DNA from: Yamagishiella unicocca
Taxonomy: Eukaryota; Chlorophyta; Chlorophyceae; Chlamydomonadales; Volvocaceae
Direction: 5' to 3'
Assembly (NCBI GenBank): GCA_003116995.1
Contig: BDSL01000142.1
Span: forward strand, 1-64,000
Length of the DNA: 64,000 nucleotides
Below, piece after piece: positions 34,948-46,404 of this stretch; the first letter of the stretch is position 1, and the number at the start of each line of letters is the position of its first letter. The notes beneath the pieces are model-generated. The model searched no databases. It was not told where the DNA came from and saw nothing but the letters and a program-made list of their open reading frames with translations. The translations under genes were made by a program, and so were the position numbers.

Positions 34948-36760
34948 TTTGGCTTCAGGACGGAGCAAGGGGGCATCACGAGGACCTGGATGGCACCCCT
35001 CTCCTCCTAGAGTTCGCTGCTGCCGAGTGAAGAAACACAAATGCCACGGCTCTACTCGCGGCTGGCGGCTTCCCCCCAAGCCACCCGCCCCACCACTCCT
35101 TGCCCCCATCTGCTCCCCACCACCACACCACCTGCTCCCCACCACGACACCACCTGCTGCTGACTCCGCACCCGCCGGTGGACGCACCTCCTCTGCAAAG
35201 GATGAAGTGTTCTACAGTGTTCGGGCCGTTGCCCTGGTCGGCTCCGATACGGGAGATACGAGAAGGCACCAGACTAATCGCCTGGCCCGTTAGTTCCTAC
35301 CCGTACGTGTGGATGGTCTGCTCGGGACTTGGAGCGATGACGGCGACGCCCCGAGCTGGACGGTCAGCTGTTCAGCCTCACCGAGGATTCGCCCGATGCG
35401 GGCCAAGGCGATGCGAGGCACCACGAGCCGATACGTCGAGGCTCTGCTGCCTCGGTAGGTGATGGCTGGCGCACGGGACGGGAGTCGGCGGGTACGTGTA
35501 TTGATCGGTGTCTTTGCGATTGGAGCCGGCAATTCAGGTGCCGAGACGGCTGCGTGCACGGGCGCTGGTGGTCCTGTCGTCATGGGGGGAGAGGTCGTGG
35601 ACACAATGGCACGGTGGCTATTGACAACGCACATCACCAGCATTGGTGGTCGAGTGTGGCCCCACAAATGGACGGTCCCGCCGGCATTATGGAATTAATA
35701 CTTGGTGCGTGTCTGCGCATTAATCTCGTTGAATTATGCGTGCAACGGTCTGAGCAGTTGCCGGTTTGCGTGCTTGCGCCACCGCACGTCGAGCCCGGCC
35801 TGCCTGCTGGCCCGGCGGTGATACCAGCAGTCGTAGTAGTCGGCGGTAGTAGGGACTTTATTACAGTGGGCCCCAGACCGTAAGGTATGGCCATCAGTTA
35901 GAACGTACGCCGACCGCTGAACAAGGCAAAGGACGCACCGGAGATCCGGTGGTGGTGGTGGTGGTGGTAGTACCGTGGATCTGGGGGCCTGGCCGTCACT
36001 GGCGCCGGTGTGTGCAATGTCACAGCCGGCCGGCGACTGAGGAATGAGCTCGGCGCAAGCCGGATTTAAAAATGGCGGGAGGGGGGTCGGGAAGGGGAAG
36101 GCAGAGCAGTTCAACGGGAAAGGCTGAACTGCTGCGGCAGCATGCCGGTCCCATTGGTTGCGTTCGTTGTCGTAAAGAAGCCCCAGCAGGACGTGAAGAG
36201 CATATTTCAGACACAGCCGCCGCTCAGACCTTACGACCGTACGATGAAAAAGCGTGGGTCGGCACTGACAAGGGAAGCCGATTAGGAAAACGTTTGAAAC
36301 ACATGTTTGGATATGCATGCTGCATCTGCCCGAAGTGCCTACGTCCCAATTAAACGACTGACTGCATGTATCGTAATGCCGAGGGGGACTGGGCGTTAGT
36401 GGGAACGCGGTTCGCTTTCCTAGCCCACTGCGAGTCTGGTTAGCATCTTAGTACGAAGATAGCTCCCATCAGCAACATGGACGTGCCGCCGTCACCTTGC
36501 TCACCTTACCCAGCCAAAAACGATCGGTGCACTGTTTGCGGAACAACAATATTACCGTACTAGCAGCAACTGTTACGCTGGGTTCCAGATACACAGGCGA
36601 AGAAAGACCGAGATACGACCGGGATACCACCAAGAATACGAACTCCGAACAGCGGCAACCACCACCCATTAGCCCAGATGGCCCAGCACGCCAACTTTAG
36701 CCAAAACAGACACTCGTCCCAGAGCGGACGGCAGAACGTCACTGCAAGCCGAACAATAAC
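34948..36760. other. Region without a recognised gene
   Basis: Non-repetitive DNA to the right of the satellite. Open frames exist (for example 36,072-36,353 on + and 35,734-36,318 on -), but I recognise no domain, no conserved splice pattern and no motif in them. A short GGT triplet run lies at about 35,950-35,970. I see no RNA gene. Confidence 0.5.
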
Positions 36761-36765
36761 CTTCG

Positions 36766-37060
36766 TGTTCCCGTGTTCCCGGGCGGCCATACGGGTGATA
36801 TGAGCCGGGAAATCGGTGGGAACACGGGTGTTATTGGTGGGAACAAGCTGTGTGTCATAACCGTGTTCCCAGCGTTTTAGGCCGTGTTCCCGCCCTTGCG
36901 AGCTATCTGGACGTACTAAATAGTCCTTATCCGTCATACTAAGGGGTGCCATAAGCTTGGAGTGACTTTTGGCTGTATTGTAATGCGGGAACACGGCCAT
37001 GACCGGCTAGCCGGTCATTCTTGGGAACACGGTCATTACCGGGTAGCCGGTCGAGTTGCT
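36766..37060 (+). mobile_element. Palindrome-rich transposon-like element, copy 1
   Basis: The stretch repeats gggaacacgg in both orientations and contains the perfect 20-base palindrome ATGACCGGCTAGCCGGTCAT near 37,000. Its reverse complement matches 62,428-62,545 and 62,790-62,900, in the corresponding order, so it is a dispersed family present twice in opposite orientation. There is no coding capacity. A non-autonomous DNA transposon is the most natural reading, but I did not find clear target-site duplications. Confidence 0.5.
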
Positions 37061-38013
37061 TACTGGCCACCCGGAAGCTGAGACGTGCAAGCATGTATGC
37101 GTTTGTTTGCAACCTAGCAGTCAGATAACACCGAAAGCTGCAAGGGGAATGTTGATCTTTGGTTTTGAGGCGCCTCACACCACCAGCAGGGTGGCTCTCA
37201 CTGACTCGGCAATGAAAGGCATTGTTACCATATCCAAAACACTGCAACAAAGATTGCTGCCCACGCTCTGACCTGTCAGAGGCGTCAGCCGCATCCTCAC
37301 CACTGGCCTTCGACACTATACCCGCCGTTGGCTTGCGACGGGAACGCTTACAGCCCTTGAAGCAGCACGATTATGGGGAACTGAAGGCCACTGCTCCGTA
37401 ACAGTGGCCTTATATCTGCTTTTTCGCGTCGTTGCTCAGTAGCTATGTAGTGAAACTTCTTGGACACACCCCAGAATGACAACACGGATGTCAGGACCAG
37501 CACCCCTTGGGTGAAAACGCAAAACGTCGGAAGTGGAATCTCCATTTATGTAAAAGTTGATTATCAGGTAGTAGAAGGAATATGGCGCACGTTTTCGAAA
37601 GACGCGGCCCAGGTGAACAGGAAGGGCCGAGGAAGAGGGACCTTTCAAGTCAATAGCAACAGTAACGCAAGTTTTGCTTCCAAGGACGGCTACACGGCGT
37701 AAATGCGAGAGCATAGGACACCCGAAAGGTACTACTGGCAGAACCACCCGCTCCGAAGCGATCTTGTGCCGTACTCGCGCCGAACCACTCGCATGCGCGC
37801 AGTCGGGTGGACCACGAACAGTACCCTCCTGGCACTCGTTAATGCCTTATGAGCTGGTGTATTGAAATTTAGACAGTTGTAGTGTAATTGTGTTCCTTTC
37901 CTTGCACGGCCCCGATCAAAATCAAACATCATCAGGCGCCGGTAAACCATAAAGCCATACACTACCCGTTCGTCTAGCATACCGGTTTCTTACGTGCAAG
38001 GGTAATCACGAAA
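37061..38013. other. Upstream region of the carotene hydroxylase gene
   Basis: Lower-GC DNA between the palindromic element and the CHYB start codon. It presumably contains the promoter and 5' UTR, but I cannot identify a core promoter motif with confidence. Open frames at 37,436-37,747 (-) and 37,460-37,702 (+) overlap each other and show no recognisable family. Confidence 0.4.
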
Positions 38014-40606
38014 ATGCTCCTCACTTCACGGCTCGTGGCCGCGCCTGTGGCGCGTGCGCCGGGCCAGTCGCAGCTATTGCGTCCAATTCTGCTGCCTCGT
38101 CTTGGCCAAACGTCTTCCCTACGCCTTCAACCTATTCGCGTGGCGGACCCCATCATGAGCCATGGGAGTACGCTGCAGGTATTGACGCGCTCGCCTGATT
38201 GTACCCATATACTTATGCCTTGTACTTAAAATGTTGAGCATAATTGAGCCGAGGCACATTTATGTTCACTCAATTAAGACCTTTGCCACGGATCGAATTG
38301 GCCGTTTGTGAAAACTTTGTGGCTGATGGGAGCCCGAGGCCGTTTTCACCTACTGGCTCCTTGCAAGCCTTACGCAACATTCTCCCGCTGCGATGCACGA
38401 TTGATTTGCTGTGCACCGTCATTGCTGTACTTCTGCTAATCGCACCCGCCCCTGGGCTTGCTGTCCGAGTGACGCTCCATGGGCTTCGCACAGACCTGCG
38501 CCCTGCGTGTTTTCGACCAGTCCGCGAATCCCGTCCCCTCCGCTCATATGTAGAATCCTGATGACGACCGGCAGCAGCAGCCTAAGGTCGAAGTGGAATT
38601 GTCCGCGTTCCAGCAGGCACGCCTCGAACGCAAGCAACAGCGCGTCAAGTGAGTATGAGGTGACGGCTGCGCTGCTTGCCCTGCGGCACTTCAGGCGTCG
38701 TTACTTAGTCCGGCCTGCCTTCAATGTGACCTAAGGATCGGGGCGTCGAACCTGCGTAGCCAGCGAACCTGCGTAGCCAGCGAACCCGTCAACCTCGCTC
38801 GAATTGGGGTTTGAAGCCGTTCTTGTTAAAGCCCCCGGTCCTTCGTTTCTCAGACTCCAAACTGAATACGTTCACCAGCGGCTGTGGCAACACAGCCGCT
38901 CCCGTCTCCTCGCCCCCACAGTATCCGCACCCTCCGTACCCTCCGCAGTAGCCGCCGGCCGCCGCCAATCCCGCTGTCGCACACTAACCTGACGTCGTAC
39001 AACCCTTTTTCGCCCCGCTACAGGGAGGCCACCATGTACAAGGTCTCCGCCATTGCCGCCACGGTGCTGGTGGTGAGCATTGCAATTGTCGCCACCTACT
39101 ACCGCTTCGTCTGGCACATGGCCGACGAGGCTGACGTGCCGTTGGATGAGATGGCGGCAACGCTGCTGCTGGTGGTCGGCGGCATTGTGAGTCCGCTGCA
39201 GGGGCTGCTGAAGGGATCCCAGCTCCCGCGCTCACAACCAGTCTCAGGGATCCCGGGGCCCACGGCATTGGACTGCTTTGCAGTGGGGAGCCGACGGATT
39301 CGAACTGCCTTGCATTAGGGTGCCGACGTGATGGGATTGCCTGGCCCTGCTTGATACGAGGGGACTGCCCCGCGGACAATTGGAAACTAGACATGTGCAA
39401 TACTGCCGGAGGCAACTGCTTGCTGCTTGGCGTCCTCACGTGCCCGTCTGGCTGCCCTCTTACTGCCTTACCCTCCTTCCTTCCCTTTCCTCCCTCTTAC
39501 TGCCTTCCCCTCCTTCCTCCTTCCTTCCTTCCCTTCCCCCCCTTCCAGTTCGGCATGGAGATGTACGCCCGCTTCGCCCATAAGGTCCTCTGGCACGACT
39601 ACGAGCCCGGCTGGTCGTTGCACAAGTCGCATCACGAGCCCCGAACCGGGCCCTTCGAGGCCAACGACATCTACGCCGTCGTCAACGCCGTGCCCGCCAT
39701 GGCGCTGTGCGCGTACGGCTTCCTGACGCCGCACGTGGTCGGCGGCGTGTGTTTCGGAGCCGGCCTGGGCATCACGCTCTTTGGCATTATGTACATGTTC
39801 TTCCACGACGGTCTGGTGCACCGCCGCTTCCCCGTGGGCCCTATCGCGGAGGCGCCGTACATGAAGCGCGTCATGGTGGCGCACCAGATCCACCACTCGA
39901 ACAAGTTCGGGGGCGTGCCGTTCGGCATGTTCCTGGGGCCACAGGTGAGGGGGCGGGCGAGTGTGACGAGGGGAGTAAGGCAGGGGGGAGTAAGGAGAGA
40001 CGGGGGCGTGAGAAAGGGGGAGAAAGAGGAAGAGCGGAAGGGGGGGCGGGAAGAGGCGGGGGCGTGAGGGGGCGGGGAGGGGCGTGAACTGTGACCCGAG
40101 TGAAGGGCCGGTGCGCACTCGGAAGCCACTGGCAGGGCTAGTGATGGACCCCAGCTGGAGTCTTCGCGGTCGTCTCTTTTTCTCCTTCCTTCGCCGGTGA
40201 CGTTTGGGGGGTCGGCACGCCCCGTGCGTGTGCGCCTGGGAGAGGAAGCTGATACCCGGTAGCTGGCCTGGTGCACTGCTGCCACCGCGTGTCGGACCCA
40301 CCCACCCACCCACCCACCCACAGCGTGTCGGACCCACCCACCCACTGACGCGTACCTCAGCTGCCCACCTGCATCAAAGCTCAACCCTCACCTCCCCTTC
40401 CCCCTTGCTTCCCGCCCCCTTCCCGCCCCCTCCCGGGCCCGTGCCGCGTAATCTGGCCCTTACGCTACTCCCCCCGCCCGCCCCCTCATCGCCCCTGTCA
40501 GGAGCTGGAGGCCGTGCCCGGCGGCCGCGAGGAGCTCGACCGCCTGGTGGCCGCCCTGGAGGCCAAGGAGGCGGAGGCGAAGGCGGCGGCGGAGGCGGCC
40601 CTGTGA
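38014..40606 (+). CDS. CHYB: Beta-carotene 3-hydroxylase, chloroplast, five exons
   Basis: Predicted exons are 38,014-38,178, 38,554-38,648, 39,024-39,186, 39,549-39,944 and 40,502-40,606. All borders are GT/AG and phases fit (0, 2, 0, 0), giving 307 residues. The enzyme is a membrane non-haem di-iron hydroxylase that converts beta-carotene through beta-cryptoxanthin to zeaxanthin in plastid membranes (established for the CrtR-B/CHYB family). The four histidine clusters are present: HKVLWH (152-157), HKSHH (166-170), HDGLVH (227-232) and HQIHH (253-257). Hydrophobic segments lie at roughly 94-113, 131-145, 182-200 and 206-226. Exon 1 (55 residues, rich in R, S, L, A and nearly free of acids) looks like a plastid transit peptide. 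The charged linker RLERKQQRVK, spliced across exons 2-3, precedes the first membrane segment as in homologues. The C-terminus is an E/A/K-rich tail. Exon 1 and the 5' splice choice are the least certain parts. Intron 4 contains a CACC microsatellite near 40,296-40,345. Confidence 0.88.
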
Positions 40607-43600
40607 AGTGGCACCATACCCGCCTGCCCACTTGCCGGCCTGTTTCCTAGCCTTGCAACACCGGATGAAGGACGACTCGCTTGGATGCGCAGAGCGGGCG
40701 ATCGATTGATGCGTCGGATGCGGCCACTCGGGTGCGGCCGCTCGGAGATGCAACCCAGAGGAGTCGTAGCCCTAGGAGAGTCCCCTCACCTGCAATAACA
40801 ACACAGCGGCTACTACGTACTACGCTACGCCTGCTGGTCTCTGGTGATCTCTGGTTGGTGGCCGGCTGGGGGGGAGCTGCAGTTGTCAGTTGTGGCTCCC
40901 TCTTGCGGTGGGGCGACGGCGCGTCGCAGCCCATACGTCGCACCGCCGCTGGCGACGGCTGCGACGCCCCTGTACCTGATGACCTGCCGACGCGCCTAGG
41001 CGTTGGCGGCGATTTTGACGATCAGGCGGTGTGACATGGTGGAGCTGGGGTGGCGGTGGCAGTAGTGGTGCTGCCCCCGCCCATGTGTTTTGTGGGTGGG
41101 ATGCGGCCACCTTGTCGATAGTTACCCGCGCGATCACCTGCTGTTCGATTTTGTACGACAAGGGCGTACGGCGGCGATGCTGTTGTGGTTCCTGAAGTAC
41201 GTCACGGTTTTCGTTTGGCCGCTGCGGCCGCTATGCCGGATGCAGTCGCAGCCACATAGGCGGTCAAATGGCGGCCTGGTCGGTTTGGTCCCCGCCTGCC
41301 GCCGAGGTTTTTCCCCAGTGGGCGCATCCGTCGCGTACCACCGCCTCGGCCGGGGGACTGGCGGCGTCCAACGAAGTGCTTCGTACGACGGGTGTGTGTG
41401 CCCGTGTGTGCGTGTGTGTGTGTGGGCGGGTTTGCAGAACGTGAGCCAAGACGAGATAGATCGGCCTCCTGGCTTCCCCCGTGGTTCCCCCATCGTTCCC
41501 CCCGTGGTTCCCCGTCGTCCCCCCGTGGTTCGGGTCCTTCCGCGGCAGCACGGCGGCGGGTTTTGCGTTGGGGCGACGTCCGGATGGAGGGATGGGAGGG
41601 AGGGAGAGGTAAGCTTACGTCTTCCAACACTGGCATTCCCGTCAGGTGGGGGTACGATTGGGGGCCGGTCGCACATCGCCATTACGCGCTGGGAGATGAC
41701 GGCCTGCTTGACCCCGGCCTGCTTAATGGACTGCGCTCGTAGTACCCGAAGATTTGGGGCAGTTGCAGCTGGAGGCACTCGCTTCGTGCGCCGGGGCTTC
41801 CCGTCGAGTTGTGCTGCCGCGGGTACGCTGTCGCGTGCGAGGCACGTGGTGTATGAGCTCCTCAGTGGGCCCTATGGAGGGAATGTGCGGTGTAGGAAGA
41901 GACGCACTGTGACTCGAGTGGAGGTGTGCACTGAGACCGGGCGAGAGAGCGGGAGCGGCATGTGCCCTGTTGGCGTGTGTTCGTTGGTGTCTCTGTTACA
42001 TGCATGATGAGTGTACACTCTGTTGCTCGTTTGGTGTCCGGTTGGCGTATATCGCGCTGAGGCGCCGCGTTGTGGCGTACGGCACGTACGGTCGTACGCC
42101 GAGTGTGCGTGTGTCTCCGTGTTTAGTGCGTGTGTCCTTTGTGCGCATGCCGTTAGCGACCGAGAGAGAGAGAGAGGGTGAGAGCGAGAGCGAGAAAGCA
42201 TAAAAAATAACTGCTGCATCCTGGGTGAGGTCTGCTTGCCCTCTCGCGCCAGGGGGCCAGCAGCTTGCTTGGCGGCTCACGTACGGCATCCTGGGTGCTG
42301 GCGAAGGCGGCCGCGCCGGAGCCGCGAGTTGTGGCGACAGTTGCACGCGAGCAGGGACATTGCTCGTATTGGTACCTCACTGAGGGGCGGCGATCGACGG
42401 CTGCCGGACGTTTCGTCTGAGGCCAGGAGGCAGGCCCGCGGCCTTTGATGTTGGCGGCTAGCTAGGATGACTGCCCGGGGGGTCTGGACGCATACGCCGA
42501 CCGCCCGCAGGAGCCGAAGCGGCACCTGCTAGCTCCCTCGTCGTCATGTGGGGGGTTTTACCTTGTCGTGCGTCATGTGGGGTTGGGGGGAGGAGGTGCG
42601 GGCTGAGGGGATGGACGGAGAGTGGGCAATGCACGAGGTGGCGGCGTGCGCTGCCTGATGGCGCGCAGGAAGGAGGAGGGGAATGGAACACACGAAGCGA
42701 GGCTGGAGCTGCCTTGCCCGGTCAAAGCGTTGGTGAGCTATACGGTGGTGGTCTATAGACTATACGGTACACCCAGTCTCGTATTACCTTCTTAGGACGA
42801 CGGGTTACCCGCATAATGCAGCTACTCCCTAACACCCGGTGAAAGGTACTTTCGTACTGGCGAAAGGTTTGTTGGTATCGATGCAGTCATGAATGGAGCG
42901 CTAGCGGAGCGGTGGCTGGGAGGGGAGAGGTTGGGGGCACACTGCGGCTGCGGTCACAATATTTGGTGATGGTGGGTACGTAAATACTATCGCCAGGAGA
43001 GCAATGAGTGCTAAGCCCACGACACGCCACGACGGCTCAGGCCGATCGGAGTCAGCTCGAGGCATCCATTCCCGAAGTAAGGCAGAGCGTTTTTGGGTTA
43101 GGCGTCTGTTGGCGTCAGTGGTCGTAGTACGAGGGAAGGTCGGCAGGAGTTAGTAGAAACCCTGCCTGCCGCCACGAAAACGGATGCGGCTGCTATGATC
43201 TCTCGCGCTAGCCCGGGCGGAGCGCCGTACTATCATAACCTGTGCGATCTACGCGCCGCTAATGGATGGTGGATCTACCTGCTGTATGTTGCGCCAGTGA
43301 GTCGGATTTACTCACTGCCAACAAAGGGTTATGCTGCAAGCTGCTCGGTATCATGGTTTGTTGGGGCTATGCCAGCCCCGGCCGCCGTTCGTTGGAGGAG
43401 GGTCGTGATAGATTAGCTGCATTTGAAAATTTGCTCATTCCCTTTCCTATTCAAGAAATGTCCGGCGGTCTTGTCGTTCCATTGAGGTGGTGGCCAAAGG
43501 GTTTGTCGGTCCGTTCGATGTTCGACGCAACATCGTCTGAACGAGTTCGCCTACCTGCCTAGCGATCTGCGGGATTCTTCCAGGCACGGCGGGGTTGCTG

Positions 43601-43680
43601 ACTAGCACCTGGGTGAGGGATGGGCTCATCCGCCTTATCTGCCTGCTGTGGACTGTATGTAATGTTCAAACCTATGGCAG
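40607..43680. other. Downstream of CHYB; no further gene recognised
   Basis: The first part is probably the CHYB 3' UTR, but I did not find an unambiguous TGTAA polyadenylation signal close to the stop. GT-rich (41,390-41,425) and GA-rich (42,160-42,195) simple repeats are present. A 305-codon + frame (41,090-42,007) has no recognisable domain and overlaps equally long frames on the other strand, so I do not call it. Confidence 0.4.
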
Positions 43681-43689
43681 CACTGGTCC

Positions 43690-43900
43690 CGGTCACCGGC
43701 CGGTTGGGGGGGGGGGTCGGTTACCGGGGAGGCCAGTTACCGGGGTCTTCGCAAAACGGCCCGGGATTGGGCAAAACCGGTAACCTCCCCGTATGCTCGT
43801 TCCGTCAAACGGTTACCGGGTAGGCCGGTTATCGGCCAGTTAGCTCGTTCCATAAAACGGTTACCGGGTAGGCCGGTTATCGACCAGTTACCAATGAAAG
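43690..43900 (+). repeat. Imperfect tandem repeat of CGGTTACCGG-type units
   Basis: Units of about 50 bases containing acggttaccgggtaggccgg occur at least twice (about 43,809-43,850 and 43,858-43,900). They are preceded by related ggttaccgggg motifs and an 11-base G run. A similar motif (ccggttaccggccagttagc) recurs near 44,820-44,840. Probably remnants of a transposon-like repeat. No coding signal. Confidence 0.5.
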
Positions 43901-44960
43901 CCGTGTCACACGAGAGAGCTGTGCAGTGCTTTCGGATCGCGCGTGACGCGACCCAGGCTGGCGTGACCGACCTGTAACGAACTTTATCCAACAGCGATGA
44001 ACTCAAAAACGCAACAACGGGCTTGCGCGTCCGCAAGTCCGTACCCCTGCAGGACACTTACTCGCTTTTCGGCTTGGGTGATTTGCGGGCAGCAAGTCTG
44101 TCGAGACTGCCCACGGTGGCGGATATGACTCGCTTGCTTGACCTGTTGTCCAACGGCAACAGGCGGGCTACCTACCACAGAGGCACTCCGTGTGCGCCTG
44201 TGGCGATAAGATCCCCGGCTGCCAACAAGACTACTGGCCAGGCGCTACTGGGAACGAGTTGAGAAGCAAGGCCGTGACCTCCTATCGCGGGCTCCAGTGC
44301 AGCAATTCGATTTCGATGCGAGAGTGCTGCGGGTGATCTTTCTCATGCGATTCCAGGAGTCTCGCACGGGGCTTGTTGTCTAGCTCAAGACTTTACAATG
44401 CACAGTCTGGAGCCGTAAAGCGACCATAATGGCCCGCTTTCGGCCTTTAAATAGCGGGCCAAACACACGTGACGAAAGTTCGACACATAGGGCCCGCCTC
44501 TTACCAACATAAAAAGATTCGTCCTAAGAAACCACGAACGAGGCACTGGCGCCAAACTCCGACTGCACAGAACGTCGTTCCTATCACCAGGTAGACAACG
44601 AATACAGCCCCGCTGATAAGCGGACCGAAAAGACCCATCGCGCGCCACCGTGCACCTGTTTGTGCGGCACTCTGTTCCCGCCAAGTGTAAGGTAGAAAAC
44701 GACCGAGCTACGACCGCACCCGTACCGCGACGCGGCACGGGGCCCAAAACGAGCCTTACTACGATCCAACCGAAGTTGAACTAACATGCTAATGACTAAC
44801 GATGAAATGACGTGACAGCCGGTTACCGGCCAGTTAGCGGGGTTTGTCAGTTCCCAGATTGTTTGCATGCATTTGCTGCAGCTGGGATCAATACTTGTGG
44901 TTTGTTACACTGTTTCATTAATGCTACACCTGTGAGATTTCCTGATAGTAGAGGATAATC
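43901..44960. other. Region without a recognised gene
   Basis: Mixed-complexity DNA. The + frame at 44,023-44,262 and the - frames at 44,385-44,868 have no recognisable domain. I see no RNA gene here. Confidence 0.4.
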
Positions 44961-44966
44961 CATGAC

Positions 44967-45095
44967 ATGGTCTCTCCCGAGACCAAAATCTGCCTCTCAG
45001 TTCAAGGGCCCAAATGGTCTCTCCCGAGACCAAATAAAATCTGCCTCTCAGTTCAAGGGCCCAAACGGTCTCTCCCGAGACCAAAATCTGCCTCC
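44967..45095 (+). repeat. Three-copy tandem repeat with GGTCTC hairpins
   Basis: Three copies of a unit of about 45-50 bases. Each starts with ggtctctcccgagacc, an inverted repeat with a four-base loop, followed by aaaatctgcctctcagttc and caagggcccaaa. Copy 2 has an insertion of about four bases and copy 3 is truncated and diverges after gcctcccag. Confidence 0.75.
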
Positions 45096-45118
45096 CAGCA
45101 GCCAGCCCTATGGCAGCC

Positions 45119-45300
45119 AACTCATGGTTACTATGGTAGTTAGGTATATGAAGGATCGTTACCCCTCCGGCGTAGTTAGACGATGGTTACGATAGCCGTT
45201 TCCTGACTACGATGGAGGGTAACTACCATAGGTGGAGCAATGGTAGGGGGTAACCATCCTGTATTTTACATAACTACCGTAGTAATGACCGTGGTAACCA
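45119..45300. mobile_element. MITE-like inverted repeat
   Basis: The left arm (about 45,121-45,165, atggttactatggtagttag onward) and the right arm (about 45,255-45,300, reverse complement atggttaccacggtcattac onward) are imperfect inverted repeats. Further pairs lie inside, such as ggtaactaccat. The whole could fold into a long hairpin. No open frame of interest. Probably a short non-autonomous element. Confidence 0.5.
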
Positions 45301-46400
45301 TCATTGTGACAGTTGTGACACATGTGCGCGACACATATCTGGTCCAATATGTTCCGTTTGTGACACCTTCTGGGTGTTTTTATATCTCTGATTGCAAACT
45401 GCGAATTAAGTAATACCTATTATATCCACACATGACCAAACGCACCCATACATGCCCTGTCTCCCGCACCCGGCGTGTCTATGTGATACCCTACCTCCCG
45501 CGCAGTATGCGACACCCTATCTCCTGCCCACTAGGTGCCACCCTATCTTCTGATGCCATGATATTGATGCTCGATGTACCTGTGCCCCACATACATAACA
45601 CCGCTGCTTACCCTACATTTGCACCCTGTGTGAAACTATTGATGCTCGCATGATATTGATGCTCGCATTAGTCACAGTCACCTCTCAATCCTCTTATTCC
45701 GCGTACGTGCTAGTGCCACGGCCACCCACAGCCTTCCCCTGCTGCTGAGAAGGTACAGCACGCGCCGCTCGGCCTGTAAGCATGAAAAGGCGTAACCGCG
45801 GATGACGGGAAGGCGTAAGAACCCCAGCTTACACTCCCCCCCCTTGGCCTCCGGACCGTCCTCGGGCCATGTCACTGGAGCCACCAAATGCTCGGCATTT
45901 TATCCATAGCCATAGTCAGCTACCAGGATCGAACCGACGACCACTGACTTGCAGGGTTCGTACGGCAAAGTCTCGATACCAATTGTAAGCAAAGGCGTAA
46001 CCGCGGATGACGGGAAGGCGTAAGAACCCCAGCTTACACGGCCCTTGCGGTCTCCCGGCCCTTGCATGCGGCAGCTGGCCACTGGCGCCGTCGTCCTCCT
46101 TGTTGCGCTCTCCGTCGAGCTGCTGCTGCTGCTCCTGCTGGTGGTCCGTGGCTGGCGGTGCAGGGTGCCCATTGCCCGTACCCGCAGCACCACCCTCAGC
46201 CACCACGCCCGGCTCTGCCGGGTGACCTGCAGATCAAGGTCAACGGGTCCCATATTATCAATGATTTTGCGCTGCAAATGTAGTTTGTGGCAGGTGATAA
46301 GGGAACAGATCACAGAGGGGTCGCACCAACAGTGCGGGACCAGGCATACATATGATCCAGGACAACCAGGCATACATATGATCCAGGGCAACTGAACACA
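45301..46400. other. Non-coding region with a 49-base direct repeat
   Basis: The sequence aaaggcgtaaccgcggatga onward is repeated exactly for about 49 bases at 45,786-45,834 and 45,991-46,039. Between the copies, on the - strand, lies a B-box-like ggttcgatcc (about 45,934-45,943) but no foldable tRNA. On the + strand, 46,062-46,150 encodes a strongly hydrophobic segment (GAVVLLVALSVELLLLLLLV) that could be a membrane helix exon of the cyclase relic downstream. This is speculative. Confidence 0.4.
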
Positions 46401-46404
46401 CCTG

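Noticed and set aside
36072..36353. 93-codon + frame containing several CxxC motifs
   Set aside because: The cysteine spacing (CVRCRK, CCICPKC) suggested a zinc-binding protein, but there are no other zinc-finger residues at consistent spacing and no supporting context.
38244..38561. 105-codon + frame between the first two CHYB exons
   Set aside because: Falls in predicted intron 1 and lacks family similarity. The splice model without it gives continuous phase and homology.
41090..42007. 305-codon + frame downstream of CHYB
   Set aside because: No recognisable domain, overlapping equally long frames on both strands, GT-rich simple repeat inside. Probably 3' UTR or intergenic.
45900..45975. 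Possible tRNA gene on the - strand around ggttcgatcc
   Set aside because: Only a B-box match. The acceptor and anticodon stems do not pair.
46045..46395. Frame with a strongly hydrophobic stretch, possibly a membrane exon of the cyclase
   Set aside because: One hydrophobic run from CTG-rich DNA is weak evidence, and a minisatellite and a palindromic repeat separate it from the cyclase pieces. Mentioned only as a possibility.
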